DNA of 64,000 nt, taken from NCBI GenBank assembly GCA_029215795.1, contig JARDYH010000001.1, positions 399,565,154 to 399,629,153 on the forward strand, in the 5' to 3' direction. The stretch comes from Anniella stebbinsi (taxonomy: Eukaryota; Chordata; Lepidosauria; Squamata; Anniellidae). Positions 1-11,238 of the stretch are shown piece by piece. A program made the translations under genes and the position numbers. The notes below the pieces were generated by a model. It made no database searches. It was not told where the DNA came from and saw nothing but the letters and a program-made list of their open reading frames with translations. Numbering within the stretch: position 1 is the first letter of the stretch; every line of letters begins with the position of its first letter.

Positions 1-50
1 CATAACCATCAGGGTTAGTAGCCGTTGATAGCCTTCTCCTTCAGGAGAGG
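1..50 (-). repeat. CR1-type LINE-derived repeat, fragment
   Basis: The text resembles the distal part of the copy at 40443-40650, which also reads 'agccattgatag...cttctcct/tgtcctcc'. The other copies of this family end in a TTCTTATGTTCTTA-like tail on the opposite strand, which is why I read it as minus strand and CR1-like. It is cut by the window edge. The family name is inferred. Confidence 0.45.
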
Positions 51-388
51 GCCCAATGCAGATTCACGTCCTTCTCTCTTCTCTAGGGCTGCTGCCGCCC
101 CATAATGTTAGCTTACTCCATTTTTATGCCACTCTTCTTCCAAGGAGCTTAAGACTACATACGTGGTTCTCCTATCCACATCCATGTTGTCCTCACAACC
201 CTGCAAGGTGGGTTATGCCTATAAGGACTGGCTGGCCTCAAGTCACCCATGGAACTTCATGGTTAAGTGGGGATTTGAATGTGGGTCTCCCCATTCCCAG
301 TCCGATACTCAAATCCAGGGTTTGGGCATAGGGGCAATTTGAGAAACTATCCCGGGCACCATCACAAAATGGCTGCCATGAGAGATGT
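51..388. other. No recognised feature
   Basis: Unique-looking sequence. A 91-codon open frame at 56-331 has no recognisable motif and is treated as chance. Confidence 0.4.
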
Positions 389-396
389 GGCTAGTC

Positions 397-716
397 TAGG
401 GTGACCAGATAAAATCCAGGTCAGGGCTCATGTAACTTTAACAGTTGTAGAGAAAAGGGAATTTCAGCCAGTGTCATTTGTATGCAATTAGTTCCTGGTG
501 AAATTCCCTCTTCATCACACCAGTTAAAGTTGCAGGGGCCCTGCCTTCTTTTGCATATGGTCACTCTAGTATAGTGCATGCACCTTTAACTGTTGTGATG
601 AAGAGGGAATTTCACCAGGAACTAATTGCATACAAACGACACTGGCTGAAATTCCCTTTTCTCTACAACTGTTAAAGTTACATGAGCCCTGACCTGGATT
701 TTATCTGGTCAGCCTA
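397..716. mobile_element. hAT-type MITE, subfamily A, copy 1
   Basis: A 320-bp palindromic element begins TAGGGTGACCAG and ends CTGGTCAGCCTA. It is flanked by a perfect 8-bp target duplication, GGCTAGTC, at 389-396 and 717-724. Eight-bp duplications and TAGGG ends fit the hAT superfamily. Both halves carry a 'GGTCAGGGCTCATGTAAC' block in inverted orientation. A second, inner terminus-like stretch near the middle (GGTCACTCTAGTATAG) suggests a snap-back or dimer origin. There is no coding capacity, so it would have needed a hAT transposase from elsewhere. Confidence 0.85.
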
Positions 717-724
717 GGCTAGTC

Positions 725-976
725 ACAAAGGACAACCAACCTGCCCAAAAGACTGAGTACAAAGTAGAGGTGAGGACTGAGCAACTCCTCTGAACTATAC
801 CTTTCAGCACCAACAAAATCCATTTCACAGCAATCCTAGCTGCTGTTAAGAAAAGGTCTTGGGGTTGTTGTTTTAAGATGTACCATGTTGCCAAGAGAAA
901 TGTATTTTATGGAAGGCAAACTTTTCTTCCCCTCCATGCCAGCCAACTAATTCCCAGCTGCTGATAAGAAAATTAG

Positions 977-1007
<31 letters not shown>

Positions 1008-2285
1008 AAGGGTAGGACACCTCTGCAGGCACCAAGAAAAGCATCTGGTGCGAATTGGTGCCCATGGATACGACTTTCCTTACTCCTGCTCCAACAACTA
1101 CACCAGCCTGGCTTTATGAACTGTTCATATTTCACGAGCTGTATCCATAATAAACAGAAAGCTTTATTTTTCATAGAGATCGTTTATATTTCCTATGGGG
1201 GCAGAAATGGCATTTATTTATGTATTGATTGGTTTCCTTTTTAATCCTGCTTTCTTGTGCAGAAAAAACGTACCCAGTCCAAACGTCAAAAAATCAATCA
1301 TTAAAACAATAAAAGCAAAGCAGCAGCAAAAACAAAAGAAAAACAGGTTAAAAGCAGCAGAGAGAAATTATTACTGAAGGCCTTGTCTGAATTAAATAAG
1401 TCTTTACAGTCGTCAAAAACAATGGAAAGAAAGGAGCCCTGCAAGAACTCCCCTGGGAAGATTGTTCCATTGTTTTGGTGCCATTACCAAGAAGACGATG
1501 TCTTTACTGTCTATCAACTAGCTTTCATGCAGATGTTAAAAAGCATCTTATATAAGAATATGGTAGTGTAAGGCTTATTACTCGAGATCTACCAAACTGA
1601 GTTTGCTCATTTTTGTTTTAAACTGAAGCTTGAGCAGTGTAGATGTGCAGAAAATTTTGAATCTTTGAAAAAGTTCAGAGCTTAAACTTTGGGCAGTTCG
1701 AGAAGGGAGAAGGCATGAGGCAAAGGGGAGGTTAATGCATATGTCCTGCACTGTGCATGTAATGTAACTTGTGGCACAAGGTGTGCATGCACATGTAATA
1801 ATGTCTACTCCTGTGAATTCTTAGAGTGCTGGGCCAATGAAAAGACAGTCACAGAATGTTGGGAAAGGAGCAGAAGAATAGATAAGAAGACAAGGAGGAG
1901 AAGGTGAAGAGAAATAGCTGAAAGGACACCAGAGAGAGAAGCGAGAGAAAAATCTTACACCATGTGTTTTCAACCTCAAACTTCAAGAAATGGTAAATGA
2001 TCTTTGTAAAAAAGAATGTAATTCCTTTGTTTTCTCTTCAGTTCTGCCAGTTTATATGTAGTACATTTATTTTGAAAGTGTGAAGTTGTTCCAGTCACAA
2101 AAAAATGGGCAAACATATGTTTATCCAATAATTCCCAGACTACTAGAACCTGTGGTGACACAGGATTTGCACTAATGGGAGACAAGATAGGGCTTTGTGT
2201 CACCCTTAAGCTAAAGACCATAGTTTTGGACACATATAATAGATCATTGCTTCTAAATTTTTGGAGTTTGGCTACTTGGCAGTAC
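725..2285. other. Mostly unique sequence with a (TA)n run at 977-1004
   Basis: A TA dinucleotide run sits at 977-1004 and an A-rich stretch near 1295-1350. Open frames here are short, unrelated to known domains and not spliced into anything, so none is called. Confidence 0.5.
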
Positions 2286-2480
2286 ATTGATTCTGTTTTA
2301 GCTAGGCTGAAGAATATGTTTAAGGATGCATTGCTGGTTTTTCTGTGGATGTGATAGTTTTTAGTTGTGATACATTTTTATTGTATGATGTTGTGTAAGG
2401 TAATTCATTGTAACATTTTTGTAAACTGCCTTGAGAGGACCTCGTCCCATAAGGTGCCTTAGAAAACCCTTAAATAAATA
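2286..2480 (+). repeat. LINE 3' tail (CR1/L2 clade)
   Basis: Contains the wording 'tttgtaaactgccttgagaggacc...' followed by 'aaataaataca'. The same tail type recurs at 12780-12910, 14455-14560, 29600-29715 and 45230-45370. This is the 3' UTR of an L2/CR1-like non-LTR retrotransposon. No coding part remains. Confidence 0.6.
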
Positions 2481-2639
2481 CATCTGCTCATTTGATTTCT
2501 CTTTGCCTTACCTGGAGCTGCTCAGTGGGTTGCAGATACCTTTGCACTGAGCACCTGGCAAGGATATGCTGTTTGCAAAACCTTGCAGTGATGTGGTGGA
2601 ACACCTGCTCCCCATGCAGCATTTCCTGGCTTCAATCCA

Positions 2640-2765
2640 TGACAACTCCTGTTACAAGGATCCCAGGGAACAGGTGCTGGGGAAGGCCTAGATCAGCCTT
2701 GCTGGATGGGGATGATGGGAATTACAGTCCAACACCTCTGTAGGGCACCAGGTTGGACAACGTTG
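2640..2765. repeat. Small palindromic MITE-like repeat, degraded
   Basis: Carries 'gatgatgggaattacagtccaacacctc' and 'ggcaccaggttggacaac', shared with the well-preserved hairpin copy at 33265-33394. This is a non-coding DNA-transposon-like repeat. Boundaries are approximate. Confidence 0.5.
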
Positions 2766-2803
2766 ACCTAGGTGAATCAAAGATGTGATTTGATCTCAGG
2801 AAG

Positions 2804-3516
2804 TGTCATATGTGTTGGGATCAGATATGTACTTTATATGTGTTGGGATACTTTATATGTGTTGGGATCAGATATGTACTTTTTAGTGTGGGGGAACTGG
2901 GTTTCAGAGCATAAATTGGACTCGGAGGCTGAAGGAGAAGGAAATGTACAACAGCCAAGAAGCGTGGGAGGAAATTCTCCAAGACTCTCCAGGAGTCAAG
3001 GAGGAATCTTCCCAGGAGCTTATTGGACAGGACACCCATTATATTATGATTATGATTATGATTATGATTATTCCACCTTTTTCCCAGGACTGGGACTCAA
3101 GGCGGTTTACAAGATTTAAACATGTATAAATTTAAAAAAATGTAAATAGAAATGATCATCCTCCCTGCCCCTGGAAACTCAGTCTTTGTTGGAGGGAGAG
3201 GGAACATTGGAGTTGACAGATCCCAGAGTCAGCTGCAGAGTCAAGCTGGTGGAGGTGAGAGGCAGTCTGCTAGGTTAGCCACTCGCCAGAGGTTACAACT
3301 TGAAGACCTTCCCTGAAGGAGGGATTCAGTAAAAGCCCTTTGGGGCACAACTATCCATTGAGTTGATCGGCAACTTCCTTGCTTTGTTAGGCTAATGAAG
3401 TGTAGAGGATATCTCCTAGCATTCACACTCCCTTCAGGTGTGAAGAGATGTATTTTTACCGAATAAAGCTTTGTGGATTGTCTCACAACTTGTCGGGAGG
3501 GCTTAGAATCACAGCA
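2804..3516 (+). mobile_element. Solo LTR (LTR-D), diverged and interrupted
   Basis: Starts TGTCATA and ends CACAGCA, with near-duplicated flanks GGAAG (2799-2803) and AGAAG (3517-3521). Its 3' part aligns by eye with the LTRs at 18945, 41609 and 53690: 'gtgaagagatgta...ccgaataaagctttgtggatt' includes an AATAAA signal. Two things make it longer than the others. A short tandem repeat of 'tgtgttgggatcagatatg' lies near 2811-2882. An inserted fragment with (ATT/ATG)n and a LINE-like tail lies at about 3043-3180. The frame found in the other LTRs is broken here. Confidence 0.65.
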
Positions 3517-3612
3517 AGAAGCCATGAGGATAAATCATAACTACAAAATGTCTTAGGGAGTCCCTGGATCTACTCACAGTTGTTGAGACTACTGCTACTA
3601 CTACTGCTACTT

Positions 3613-3830
3613 GGGTAGGGACTTAGTTCAGCGGTAGAACAAACCCTTTGCGTGCAGAAGGTCCCATTTCCAATTAAAAGGATCAGGTAGAGATGGGAGG
3701 GGAAATCCTTTTCCGCCTGACGTGCTGGAGAACCCTTGCCAGTCAGGCTGAAATACTGAGCTAAATGTATAGTCTGGCCTGGTAAGACATGTCCCTATGC
3801 CAGTAATTTATGCATTTCCCTCCAGCTGCC
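3613..3830 (+). repeat. tRNA-derived SINE (tRNA-Ala-like head)
   Basis: The head 'acttagttcagcggtagaac...tttgcgtgcagaaggtccc' resembles a tRNA with a D-loop (A box) and a TGC-anticodon-like arm. It is followed by a unique body with 'aaaaggatcaggtag' and 'gagaacccttgccagtcaggctgaaatactgagcta'. A related copy is at 28694. The B box is degraded. It is a SINE, not a functional tRNA gene: there is no complete cloverleaf. Confidence 0.65.
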
Positions 3831-4106
3831 TGCCAACTCGTCTTATTTTTGGTTGTGTTGCCTTCCTAGGTCCTGGAATTCATCCAGCAAAAAGGCCTGC
3901 GATTCCCCTGGATGGCGTGTCTTTTCCTGTTTTTAAAACATCAGTGATGTGTGACCTTTGATCTTGTCTTTGGGGATCCCCACACCAGTTTCCTATCACT
4001 TCTCGCCGTATAATGCCTGAATCCTGTCAACACTATGAATACACACTCCAGTTTTATACCAATTAACTTGGCATGGTTCCCTCCCCCCCAACCCCGTAGA
4101 ATCTTG

Positions 4107-4314
4107 GGCCTCATCTACACCAAGCAGTATATTGCACTATGAAAGTGGTATATAAAAGGCAGGAGCCACACCAAGCAGGATATAGCGGTATATGGCATGT
4201 GTCCTGGGCCCCAACTGTCAGTGCACTTCAATACTGCTATAAAGCAGTTGTGTGGCTCCTGCCTTTTATATACCGCTTCCATAGTGCGATATTCCGCTTG
4301 GTTTAGATGAGGCC
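4107..4314. mobile_element. Harbinger-like MITE, 208 bp
   Basis: Inverted ends GGCCTCATCTA and TAGATGAGGCC are flanked by the triplet TTG at 4104-4106 and 4315-4317. The inner arms repeat 'gtggctcctgccttttatatacc' in inverted order. A 3-bp duplication and GGC ends fit PIF/Harbinger. The termini resemble those of the elements at 24897-25241 and 45870-46062, suggesting one family of ends. A 5-bp reading of the duplication (CTTGG) is also possible. Confidence 0.7.
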
Positions 4315-4331
4315 TTGGTTACTGTCTTAGC

Positions 4332-4651
4332 TAGGCTGACCAGATAAAATCTAGGTCAGGGCTCATGTAACTTTAACAGATGTAGAGAAAAGGGAATTTC
4401 AGCCAGTGTTATTTGTATGCAATTAGTTCCTGGTGATATTCTCCCTTCATCACAACACTTAAAGGTGCAGGCACTACACTAGAGTGACCATATACAAAAG
4501 AAGGCAGGGCCCCTGCAACTTTAACAGTTGTGATGAAGAGGGAATTTCACCAGGAACTAACTGCATACAAATGACACTGGCTGAAATTCCCTTTTCTCTA
4601 CAACTGTTAAAGTTACATGAGCCCTGACCTGGATTTTATCTGGTCACCCAA
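4332..4651. mobile_element. hAT-type MITE, subfamily A, copy 2
   Basis: 320 bp, starting TAGGCTGACCAG and ending GGTCACCCAA, with a perfect 8-bp target duplication GTCTTAGC at 4324-4331 and 4652-4659. Same arrangement and length as the copies at 397 and 11239. Non-coding. Confidence 0.85.
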
Positions 4652-4659
4652 GTCTTAGC

Positions 4660-5989
4660 GGTGAAGCTATTGAAACATTATGTTAGAGACCCTAGCCTCC
4701 CACTCACGTGACTACAGTTCCCATGGTTCCCTGGGGGCAAGGGCATGAATATTAAACCAACCCAAGGGTATGGGATCGATATACTTCCGAAGGTTCTGAC
4801 TTTATCCTGGTTTAACTCCTGCAGGACTCTTTAGTTTAAGACCAGTGTTTTCCAACGTGGACAGATGTAACCTTGTGGATAGCTGGGGTGGCTTAAAAAT
4901 GAACCCGCAAATAATTTAAATTTGACTTGAACCTGCTGGACTTGCATGCTGTTGTTGTTAAAGTCAAACAACACCGTAAGTAAAGCAGCCATTGAAGCAA
5001 GAAAGCAGAGGGTGTGTGTGTCAGTGAAGACACAGTAATCAGTGACTCACATGCCATGCTGCTATCTGCCTTTCTGGGGCAGGATGTTTGAGGAACGCAA
5101 ATGGCACAGGCCAACGTCACGAAGAGGACATCATAATGCTGGACTCTTTAATATTCATTTCTATTATCCCCCACAATAAAGGGCAGAGGTGCGTTTACCC
5201 ATTGCATCCCTGTGAGAGGGTGTGAGTCACTTCCCCCACGCTGAAGTGTTAGAAACCAAAGCACAGCTAAGCATTATGTTTCTGGATCAGACCAGGGGTC
5301 TGGGTTATCAATCTCTGTTTCCAGCCCTAGCCAGCCAAGTGATCCTGGAAGTGCATACTCTAGGCATGAAGGCCAGCCCCCTCCCTTTTGAGCAGATCTG
5401 GTGATGACGTATACTGTTTCTGATGGTGGTGGTATTTAGCTCCATTGTTGATAGCTAGTGGAGGCTAATGGCTCCGATGTCGGTGGAGCAGCGAATCCGC
5501 TCCGGGTTTCAGTCACAACCAGCCAGAACTCTAAAGGAGCTAGCCACCATGCTCCGCTGCTGGGAGCTGTTGACTGCTTTGTCCTTTGCAGATATTTTGG
5601 TGGCAGTGAAGTCCTGGGCCTCCATAGAAGATGAGTAGCTATTTGACAACGGTCTAGCTGTCCAGTTGCACATTGGCAAAAAAAAGGGAAGCCGGATTTG
5701 GCTTGTGGGCCTCAGGTTCGACACCCTTGCTCTATGCCAACCAGTTGGGATCTTCAAGGAAGACCCAGCTCCAACAGCCAACTTTCAGAGGGTTTAAAAC
5801 TTATATCAGAAGAAGCAGAGCCTTTTCAGTCATGGCTTCAAGGCTTTAGAACAATGTTCCAAAAGAGCTCCACCAATTCTCCCTCTGTTGGTCATCCAGT
5901 AAAAAGTGCAAGCTTTGGCAGCTAAGAAAGGAAGAACAAGCTGGCTGTTTCATTTTATACACAGCCAGTTTTCAGATGTTGTATATGCT
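4660..5989. other. Mostly unrecognised; hAT-like fragment at 5457-5540
   Basis: Bases 5457-5540 (starting 'gtggaggctaatggctccgatgtc') resemble the left arm of the palindrome at 14701-14883. The rest shows no convincing gene or repeat. Confidence 0.4.
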
Positions 5990-6031
5990 GTTTTTTTTTT
6001 TTAGCAACACACACACACACACACACACACT
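5990..6031. repeat. T-run and (CA)n microsatellite
   Basis: A stretch of T residues followed by about 13 CA repeats. Confidence 0.9.
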
Positions 6032-6501
6032 TTAAAAAATGGTTTTATTGATGATTTTGCAAGCCTGCTGGAAAAATGGTGAAGATTTTGAATAAAGATA
6101 GTCTCCGCTCGGCTGACCAACATTTTTGCAAGACCAACCGGCGGTGTACAAGATGTTCCAGCTTCTTTCTCGGCTGCTAAGGTGTAATAATTTTTCCTGT
6201 AACTTGCCCTTGTCTGTACTAAAAGAGTCGCAGTTCAAGTGTATGAAGAAGAGGCTGTTTGGTCAATGAGTACTGGAGCAGTATTTCGGTAAATGAGAGT
6301 GAAGCAGAGATGTTGCAACAGCTGAGTAGGCCATGAGTATTAATAACTCTTACCGGATAATGATGTAACATGAATTTGAGCTCTTTTTGCCAGTGCTACG
6401 AATCCCATTCAGAACGACGTTGTGTGTGGTCATTCTGTTCCTCGCGTGCTTGGTTTCAGTCACTTCAGTCACAACAGGGGAAAGAATACATGAAATAAAA
6501 T

Positions 6502-6831
6502 TAGGGTAACCCTATGGAAAGGAGGACAGAGCTCCTGTAAAAGATACAGGAGCTCACAGTTCTATAGAAAAGCGAATTTCAGCAGGTGTCATTTGTATGC
6601 ATGCAGCACCTGGTGAAATCCCCTCTTCATCACAACAGTTAAAGCTGCAGGAGCCTGACCCTCTTTTGTATCTGGTCACTCTAGTATAGCTCCTGCAACT
6701 TTAGCTGTTGTGTTGAAGAGGGAATTTCAGCAGGTGCTGCAGGCCTACAGATGCCACCTGTTGAAATTCCCTTTTCAATACAACTGTTAAAGATACAAGA
6801 GCCCTGTCCTCCTTTCCATAGGGTCACCCTA
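6502..6831. mobile_element. hAT-type MITE, subfamily B, copy 1
   Basis: 330 bp, TAGGGTAACC to GGTCACCCTA, with a perfect 8-bp target duplication AATAAAAT at 6494-6501 and 6832-6839. It differs from subfamily A next to the ends: 'CCTATGGAAAGGAGGACAG' replaces 'AGATAAAATCCAGGTCAGG'. The middle again carries terminus-like 'GGTCACTCTAGTATAG'. Non-coding. Confidence 0.85.
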
Positions 6832-7019
6832 AATAAAATGAAAACACTCCTCAAAAGAGAAATATGATTTTATCAAATTGAAATTTCCCTACCAGGATAC
6901 TGAGTTCTTTCTATTTAAACTACCGTTATTGTTTCTAATTTTCCGTCTAGATGTATAAATTAGCCTATGCAAAGGTAATGCAAATTAATGTCCCCTGTCA
7001 GATGGCTACAAGGGACTTT

Positions 7020-7360
7020 TCAGTAGTGTCCCATCCAACCCGGTCTATGGAATGCCATCCCCAGAGAGGTTTACTTGGTGCCCCGGGTTATGGTCTTTTT
7101 GGGGCCAGGTGAAGTCCTTTTTATGTCCCAGGCATTGAAAGAACTATTTTTAGTGCTTTTAGATCACTGCCCTTTTATTGATGTTGGTTTTTCTTTCTTT
7201 CTTTTTTGATGTCCTGGATGGTTTCTACTCTTTGCTGCTCATTTTACGTTGGTTTTATTATGCACTGTTGTTTATTCATGGTTTTAGCGTTTGTATTTTG
7301 TGTTTGTAATGCATTGCACACTGCCCAGAGAACATGGGCTACTGGGTGGTTTAAAAGTAT
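7020..7360 (+). repeat. LINE 3' end (CR1/L2 clade)
   Basis: The 'tctatggaatgccatccccagagagg' segment corresponds to the L-W-N-x-L-P motif at the C-terminus of L2/CR1 reverse-transcriptase ORFs. The tail 'cacactgcccagagaacatgggctactgggtggt' is the usual 3' UTR. Frame is lost, so this is a decayed fragment. Confidence 0.6.
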
Positions 7361-8529
7361 CACAAGCAAACATTGCTGACATTTCCCCCACTCTTTCATG
7401 ACTTGGGGTGCAACCCTATGGAGACCAAAGAGGTGTATTCTGAGCAGGTTGTTTGTTCTTTTAAGCCATTGGCTGGCGAACCAGTGGCGTTCCAAATGTT
7501 CTTGGTTGCCAACCCAACAACCGCTCCCGATCAGCCCCATCCAGCTTGGGCAGTGATCAGGATGATGGGAATTTGCCCAACCCTATCTGGAAGGCCTCCT
7601 CTTGGTTTTAGGCCATATTTGGCTGCCTTGAGAAGTCATTGCCTCCTCTTTTTGACAATCCAGGCAAGACCAGAGAGTTACTTTAACCTCCCTTTGCCTA
7701 TTGCTGGACCTGATTGTGCCAGTTCTCTGGAGTTTCCTGGGGAAGTCCCTACAGCTTCCTACCTTCTGATCTTTATTCAATTCCAGGAAGGTGGGGTAGG
7801 GAGAATGAGAGGTCGGTTCCCCAGACGTGTACATTTGCATTTCCCACTATTAAGCTCAACCAAATAAAACAAATATTTTAAGTAAATGGAAAGGCTCACG
7901 GATAAGCTGCAGATGCCTGGGCCGGGTGATTTGCATGTAGGCCTTCCAGCTGAAGCCAAACAAAGCGTGACTCTGCACTTAATGTAATTATAACAGGCAA
8001 CACTGCTGGAGCAGGAGTGGAGAGTCCAGCAGGCAGCGCACTGAGATAAGACAGGGATTTGCATTCGTGTTAATAGTCAAGATTGTTGCTGCGGCTTATG
8101 TTAACCCGTCACGTATCCTCCACTGTAATTTAGTTATGATATCCTCCGTGACCTACTGACTACATAACCAGGCTTGCCATAGACAGGCTGCACCGCTGCG
8201 GTTGACAGGTGCAGAAACAGCAGTGAAAGAATATGATAAGACAGGGCATTGGCCACAATGTCTGAAGATTCAGTTTTCCAGCAGCATAAACTGGCCACAG
8301 TATTGAGCTAGGAACTTGATAGTCAGTTTCACCAGCACTGGACTGAATATGGTGCTAATTCTATGTGTGTCTGTGTGTAAATGCCAGGATGAGGTGCAAG
8401 TGGAACACACAGTGAAGTGATCACAAGATGACTTCACAAAGCTCAGATCCATGCAACAGGCATTCCTTACTGGTCAGTTGTGAATTGGCCCTTAGAGATG
8501 GGCATTTTCTTGGTTGACATTCTGTAAGG
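7361..8529. other. No recognised feature
   Basis: A 164-codon open frame at 7373-7867 is present, but it has no recognisable domain, is overlapped by open frames on the other strand and has no support from splice structure. No repeat is recognised. Confidence 0.4.
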
Positions 8530-8960
8530 TATTATTTATTTATTTATTACATTTCTATACTGCGCAATAGCTGAAGCTCTCTGGGTGGTTCACAGAAACT
8601 AAAACCATCAACAAAACAGAGTAAAAACAAGATATAAAAATACAATATAAAAACACAACCTGAGTTTTTAAAAAAGCATTGAAAATACAAATTTAAAAGA
8701 GCGGAGTTAAAAGACTATGATAAACTGTTAAAATATTGTGAAAGTAAGAAGGTCTTCACCTGGCGTCGAAAGGAGTATAATGTAGGTGCCAGGCAAACCT
8801 CTCTAGGGAGCTCATTCCACAGCTGGGGTGCCACAGCAGAGAAGGCCCTTCTCCTGGTAGTCACCTTCCTCACTTCCTTTGGCAGGGGCTCATGAAGAAG
8901 GACCTCTGAAGATGATCTTGGGGTCGTGGCAGGCACATATGGGAGGAGGCATTCTTTCAG
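8530..8960 (-). repeat. LINE 3' fragment (CR1/L2 clade)
   Basis: On the minus strand, bases 8715-8936 encode a C-terminal LINE stretch with [19 protein letters not shown]. This is the conserved 'APxLWNxLP' block after the reverse transcriptase of L2/CR1 elements. The 3' UTR with (TTTA)n lies at the left end (8530-8560). Confidence 0.75.
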
Positions 8961-8989
8961 ATAATCTGGTAGTGAGGAACATGTTCATC

Positions 8990-9112
8990 TCTAACCCTCC
9001 TTAAGCCTTCTTGAATACTTTCAGCCTTGTGGTTTTAATTTTGGTGAATAGCCCAGAGAGCTCCAGCTATTGGGTGGTATAGAGATGAAATAAATAATAA
9101 ATCTTTAATAAA
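8990..9112 (+). repeat. LINE 3' tail
   Basis: 'gaatagcccagagagctccagctattgggtggtatagag' followed by AAATAAATAATAAAT is the same tail type as at 7300-7360, in the + orientation. Confidence 0.6.
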
Positions 9113-9275
9113 AAGCTTTATGGGCATAAATAAACTTTCATCTTTGAATTATAGTGAAAATCGCTGTGGTTTGTGGAATCTGTGTGTCAAGAGTTTACCA
9201 GGGAAGTACGTTTCATGAGAATCAGTCAACAGGAAGGCATTCAAAAAATGGATGACCAACTAACTCCTGACCTTG

Positions 9276-9277
<2 letters not shown>

Positions 9278-9322
<45 letters not shown>

Positions 9323-9391
9323 TTTTTGGTAAAGTGCCCAGAGACATTTGGCTATTGGCCAGCATAGACATGTAATAACATTAAATAAATA
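9278..9391 (+). repeat. (TA)n microsatellite and LINE 3' tail
   Basis: A TA run of about 42 bases (9278-9320). It is followed at 9325-9391 by 'aaagtgcccagagacatttggctattggccagca' and AAATAAAT, a LINE tail. Confidence 0.7.
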
Positions 9392-9392
9392 G

Positions 9393-9655
9393 AGAGCCAT
9401 TTTGGTGCAGGAGAACCAGTGTGGTGTAGTGGTGACAGTGTTGGACTGGGAGTCAGGAGATCTGGGTTCTAGTCCCTACTTGGCCATGGAAGCTCACTGG
9501 GAGACTTTGGGCCAGTCACAGACTCTCAGCCCAACCAACCTCACAGGGTTGTTGTGAGGATAAAAATGGAGAGGAGGAGGATTATATATGCTACCTAGAG
9601 TTCCTTGAGGAGCAAAATAGGTGGGATATAAATGTAACCAATCAATAGTAAATAA
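9393..9655 (+). repeat. Sauria SINE (squamate tRNA-derived SINE)
   Basis: Near full-length copy. The head 'accagtgtggtgtagtggtgacagtgttggactgggagtc' has an A-box-like TGGTGACAGTGT and a B box GGTTCTAGTCC. The body contains 'tttgggccagtcaca' and 'cacagggttgttgtgaggat'. The tail 'gtgggatataaatgtaa' matches L2/Bov-like 3' ends. This family is a hallmark of squamates and is the main basis for the organism call. A reverse copy lies at 32645-32896. Confidence 0.9.
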
Positions 9656-10670
9656 AAACACATAAATGGATCAGCACACTTCCTCCAGTTTTGGACTCTC
9701 CTTGGAGAAGTGGCTATGGAGGCCGTCATGATGAGAGCCTGCAAGTCAAGATTTACCATCACCCAAGGCCCAGTCCTGACAGCCTGACAAGTGAGTATGC
9801 TTCCCCCTTCCTAATAATAACTAAGCCAGCCTTGCAATCTGGCCTTAATCGTCTACAGTGGAAGAACCACTCAGGGACAGCCACAGCCAGTGTAGATAAG
9901 GGGCAAATCTAATAATGGAACATTAAGCAGAGCAGGACTCCAGCTAATCTCTCTTATTTATATTTCCACTTAATGTTCAGGTTGTACACAAATATCACCT
10001 TTGCACGGGCTACCTAAAGCACGTGTTGTAGGTGACTTGAAACTTTTTCTAAGTACTTGCCGCCCTTTGATTAAAGAGTGTTTTGAACACTGCAGTTATC
10101 GGTCATCCGGAGTCTGGTTTGTATTAAAACATTTCATATCCCTCGTAACTGGATGTTGATGTCTGTGTTCTAGTACTTTATCTTGCAGGGATTGACTTTC
10201 ACCTTCCAAACATGTGAGACATTTCGATGGGGCACGCTATCGTCACATGGTGCTGCGAGGAATATTTCTAGGAAATCTTATGCAATTGCGGTGCAATGCT
10301 GTGGCTGATGGTCGGAACGTCTCCAGAAATCTTCAGATTGTGTTCCCGGTCGGTGTCAGCTGACTTGGCTGGATCAGGTCACAATCGGAAAAGCTTAAAC
10401 AGAAAATAGTTTTGATAGTCAACAGCAGACTGATTCAAAATGCAAACACAGGGTCGATTGCAGATTGGGACAAGAGCCTGGGCACAACCTTTTTCTTGTT
10501 CAAGGTTGAAGGAAAAGAAGGTCGCCATTCATGAGCTCTATTGCCACAGTTCTAGTTAGGGGTTCTTGGCCTTGGACCAGAAATTTGGGATCTAGCTGGG
10601 ATCTAGCTTCGTAAACTACCTGGGATTGTGGTTTCTCAGCAGTGCAGTCTCCAAGTCTTTGAGGAGTCTT
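9656..10670. other. No recognised feature
   Basis: No gene, hairpin or repeat family recognised. Confidence 0.4.
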
Positions 10671-10675
10671 GGCAA

Positions 10676-10895
10676 AACATAAGAACATCAGAAGAGCCAT
10701 GCTGGATCAGACCAAGGGTCCATCTAGTCCAGTATTCTGTTCACACAGTGGCCAACCAGCTGTTGACCAGAAACCCACAAGCAGGACACAAGTGCAACAG
10801 CACCCCTCCCACCCATGTCCTCCAGCAACTGGTGTATATAGGCTTACTGCCTCTGATCCTCAATGGGCCACCTCCATCAGTAAGTCTATCTTCTC
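10676..10895 (-). repeat. CR1-type LINE 3' end
   Basis: Begins 'aacataagaacatcagaagagccatgctggatcagacc'. In reverse complement this is a 3' end finishing in a TTCTTATGTT tail. Same family as 14925-15030 (+), 17089-17250 (-), 40443-40650 (-) and 51716-51905 (-). The tail style (short repeats, no poly-A) is typical of CR1. The exact subfamily is not known to me. Confidence 0.6.
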
Positions 10896-11238
10896 TTGAC
10901 TATTGTCAGCAACTGCTATTGCTCCTCATCCTCTTTCTCATTGTTGCTACCACCTACTTATTTGGTGGGCAGAGAGCAAGGAGGCAGTAGCATTTACTGC
11001 TCCTCTTTCTCACCATCACTATTGTCTGGACCAGAGCTAGATGCAGGTGAACAAGGAGGTTTCAATGATGAAGAAGAGGAGCAATTCCACTGGGACCATT
11101 TTCAGTGGCCTCTGTTGGGGTGTGGGCCATTGGCAGGTGCCCCACTATGCCTAACCTTGACACTAGTCCTGGCGCTCAGGACTTTCCCAGATGCACAAGG
11201 GAATAGGGCTATGTAGCATTGGCTCCTGCTATTGGAAG

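Noticed and set aside
7373..7867. 164-codon open frame as a host gene
   Set aside because: No recognisable domain, no splice context, low-complexity content and open frames on the opposite strand. Compatible with chance.
9411..9490. tRNA gene
   Set aside because: The tRNA-like head belongs to a Sauria SINE with the family body and tail; no full cloverleaf.
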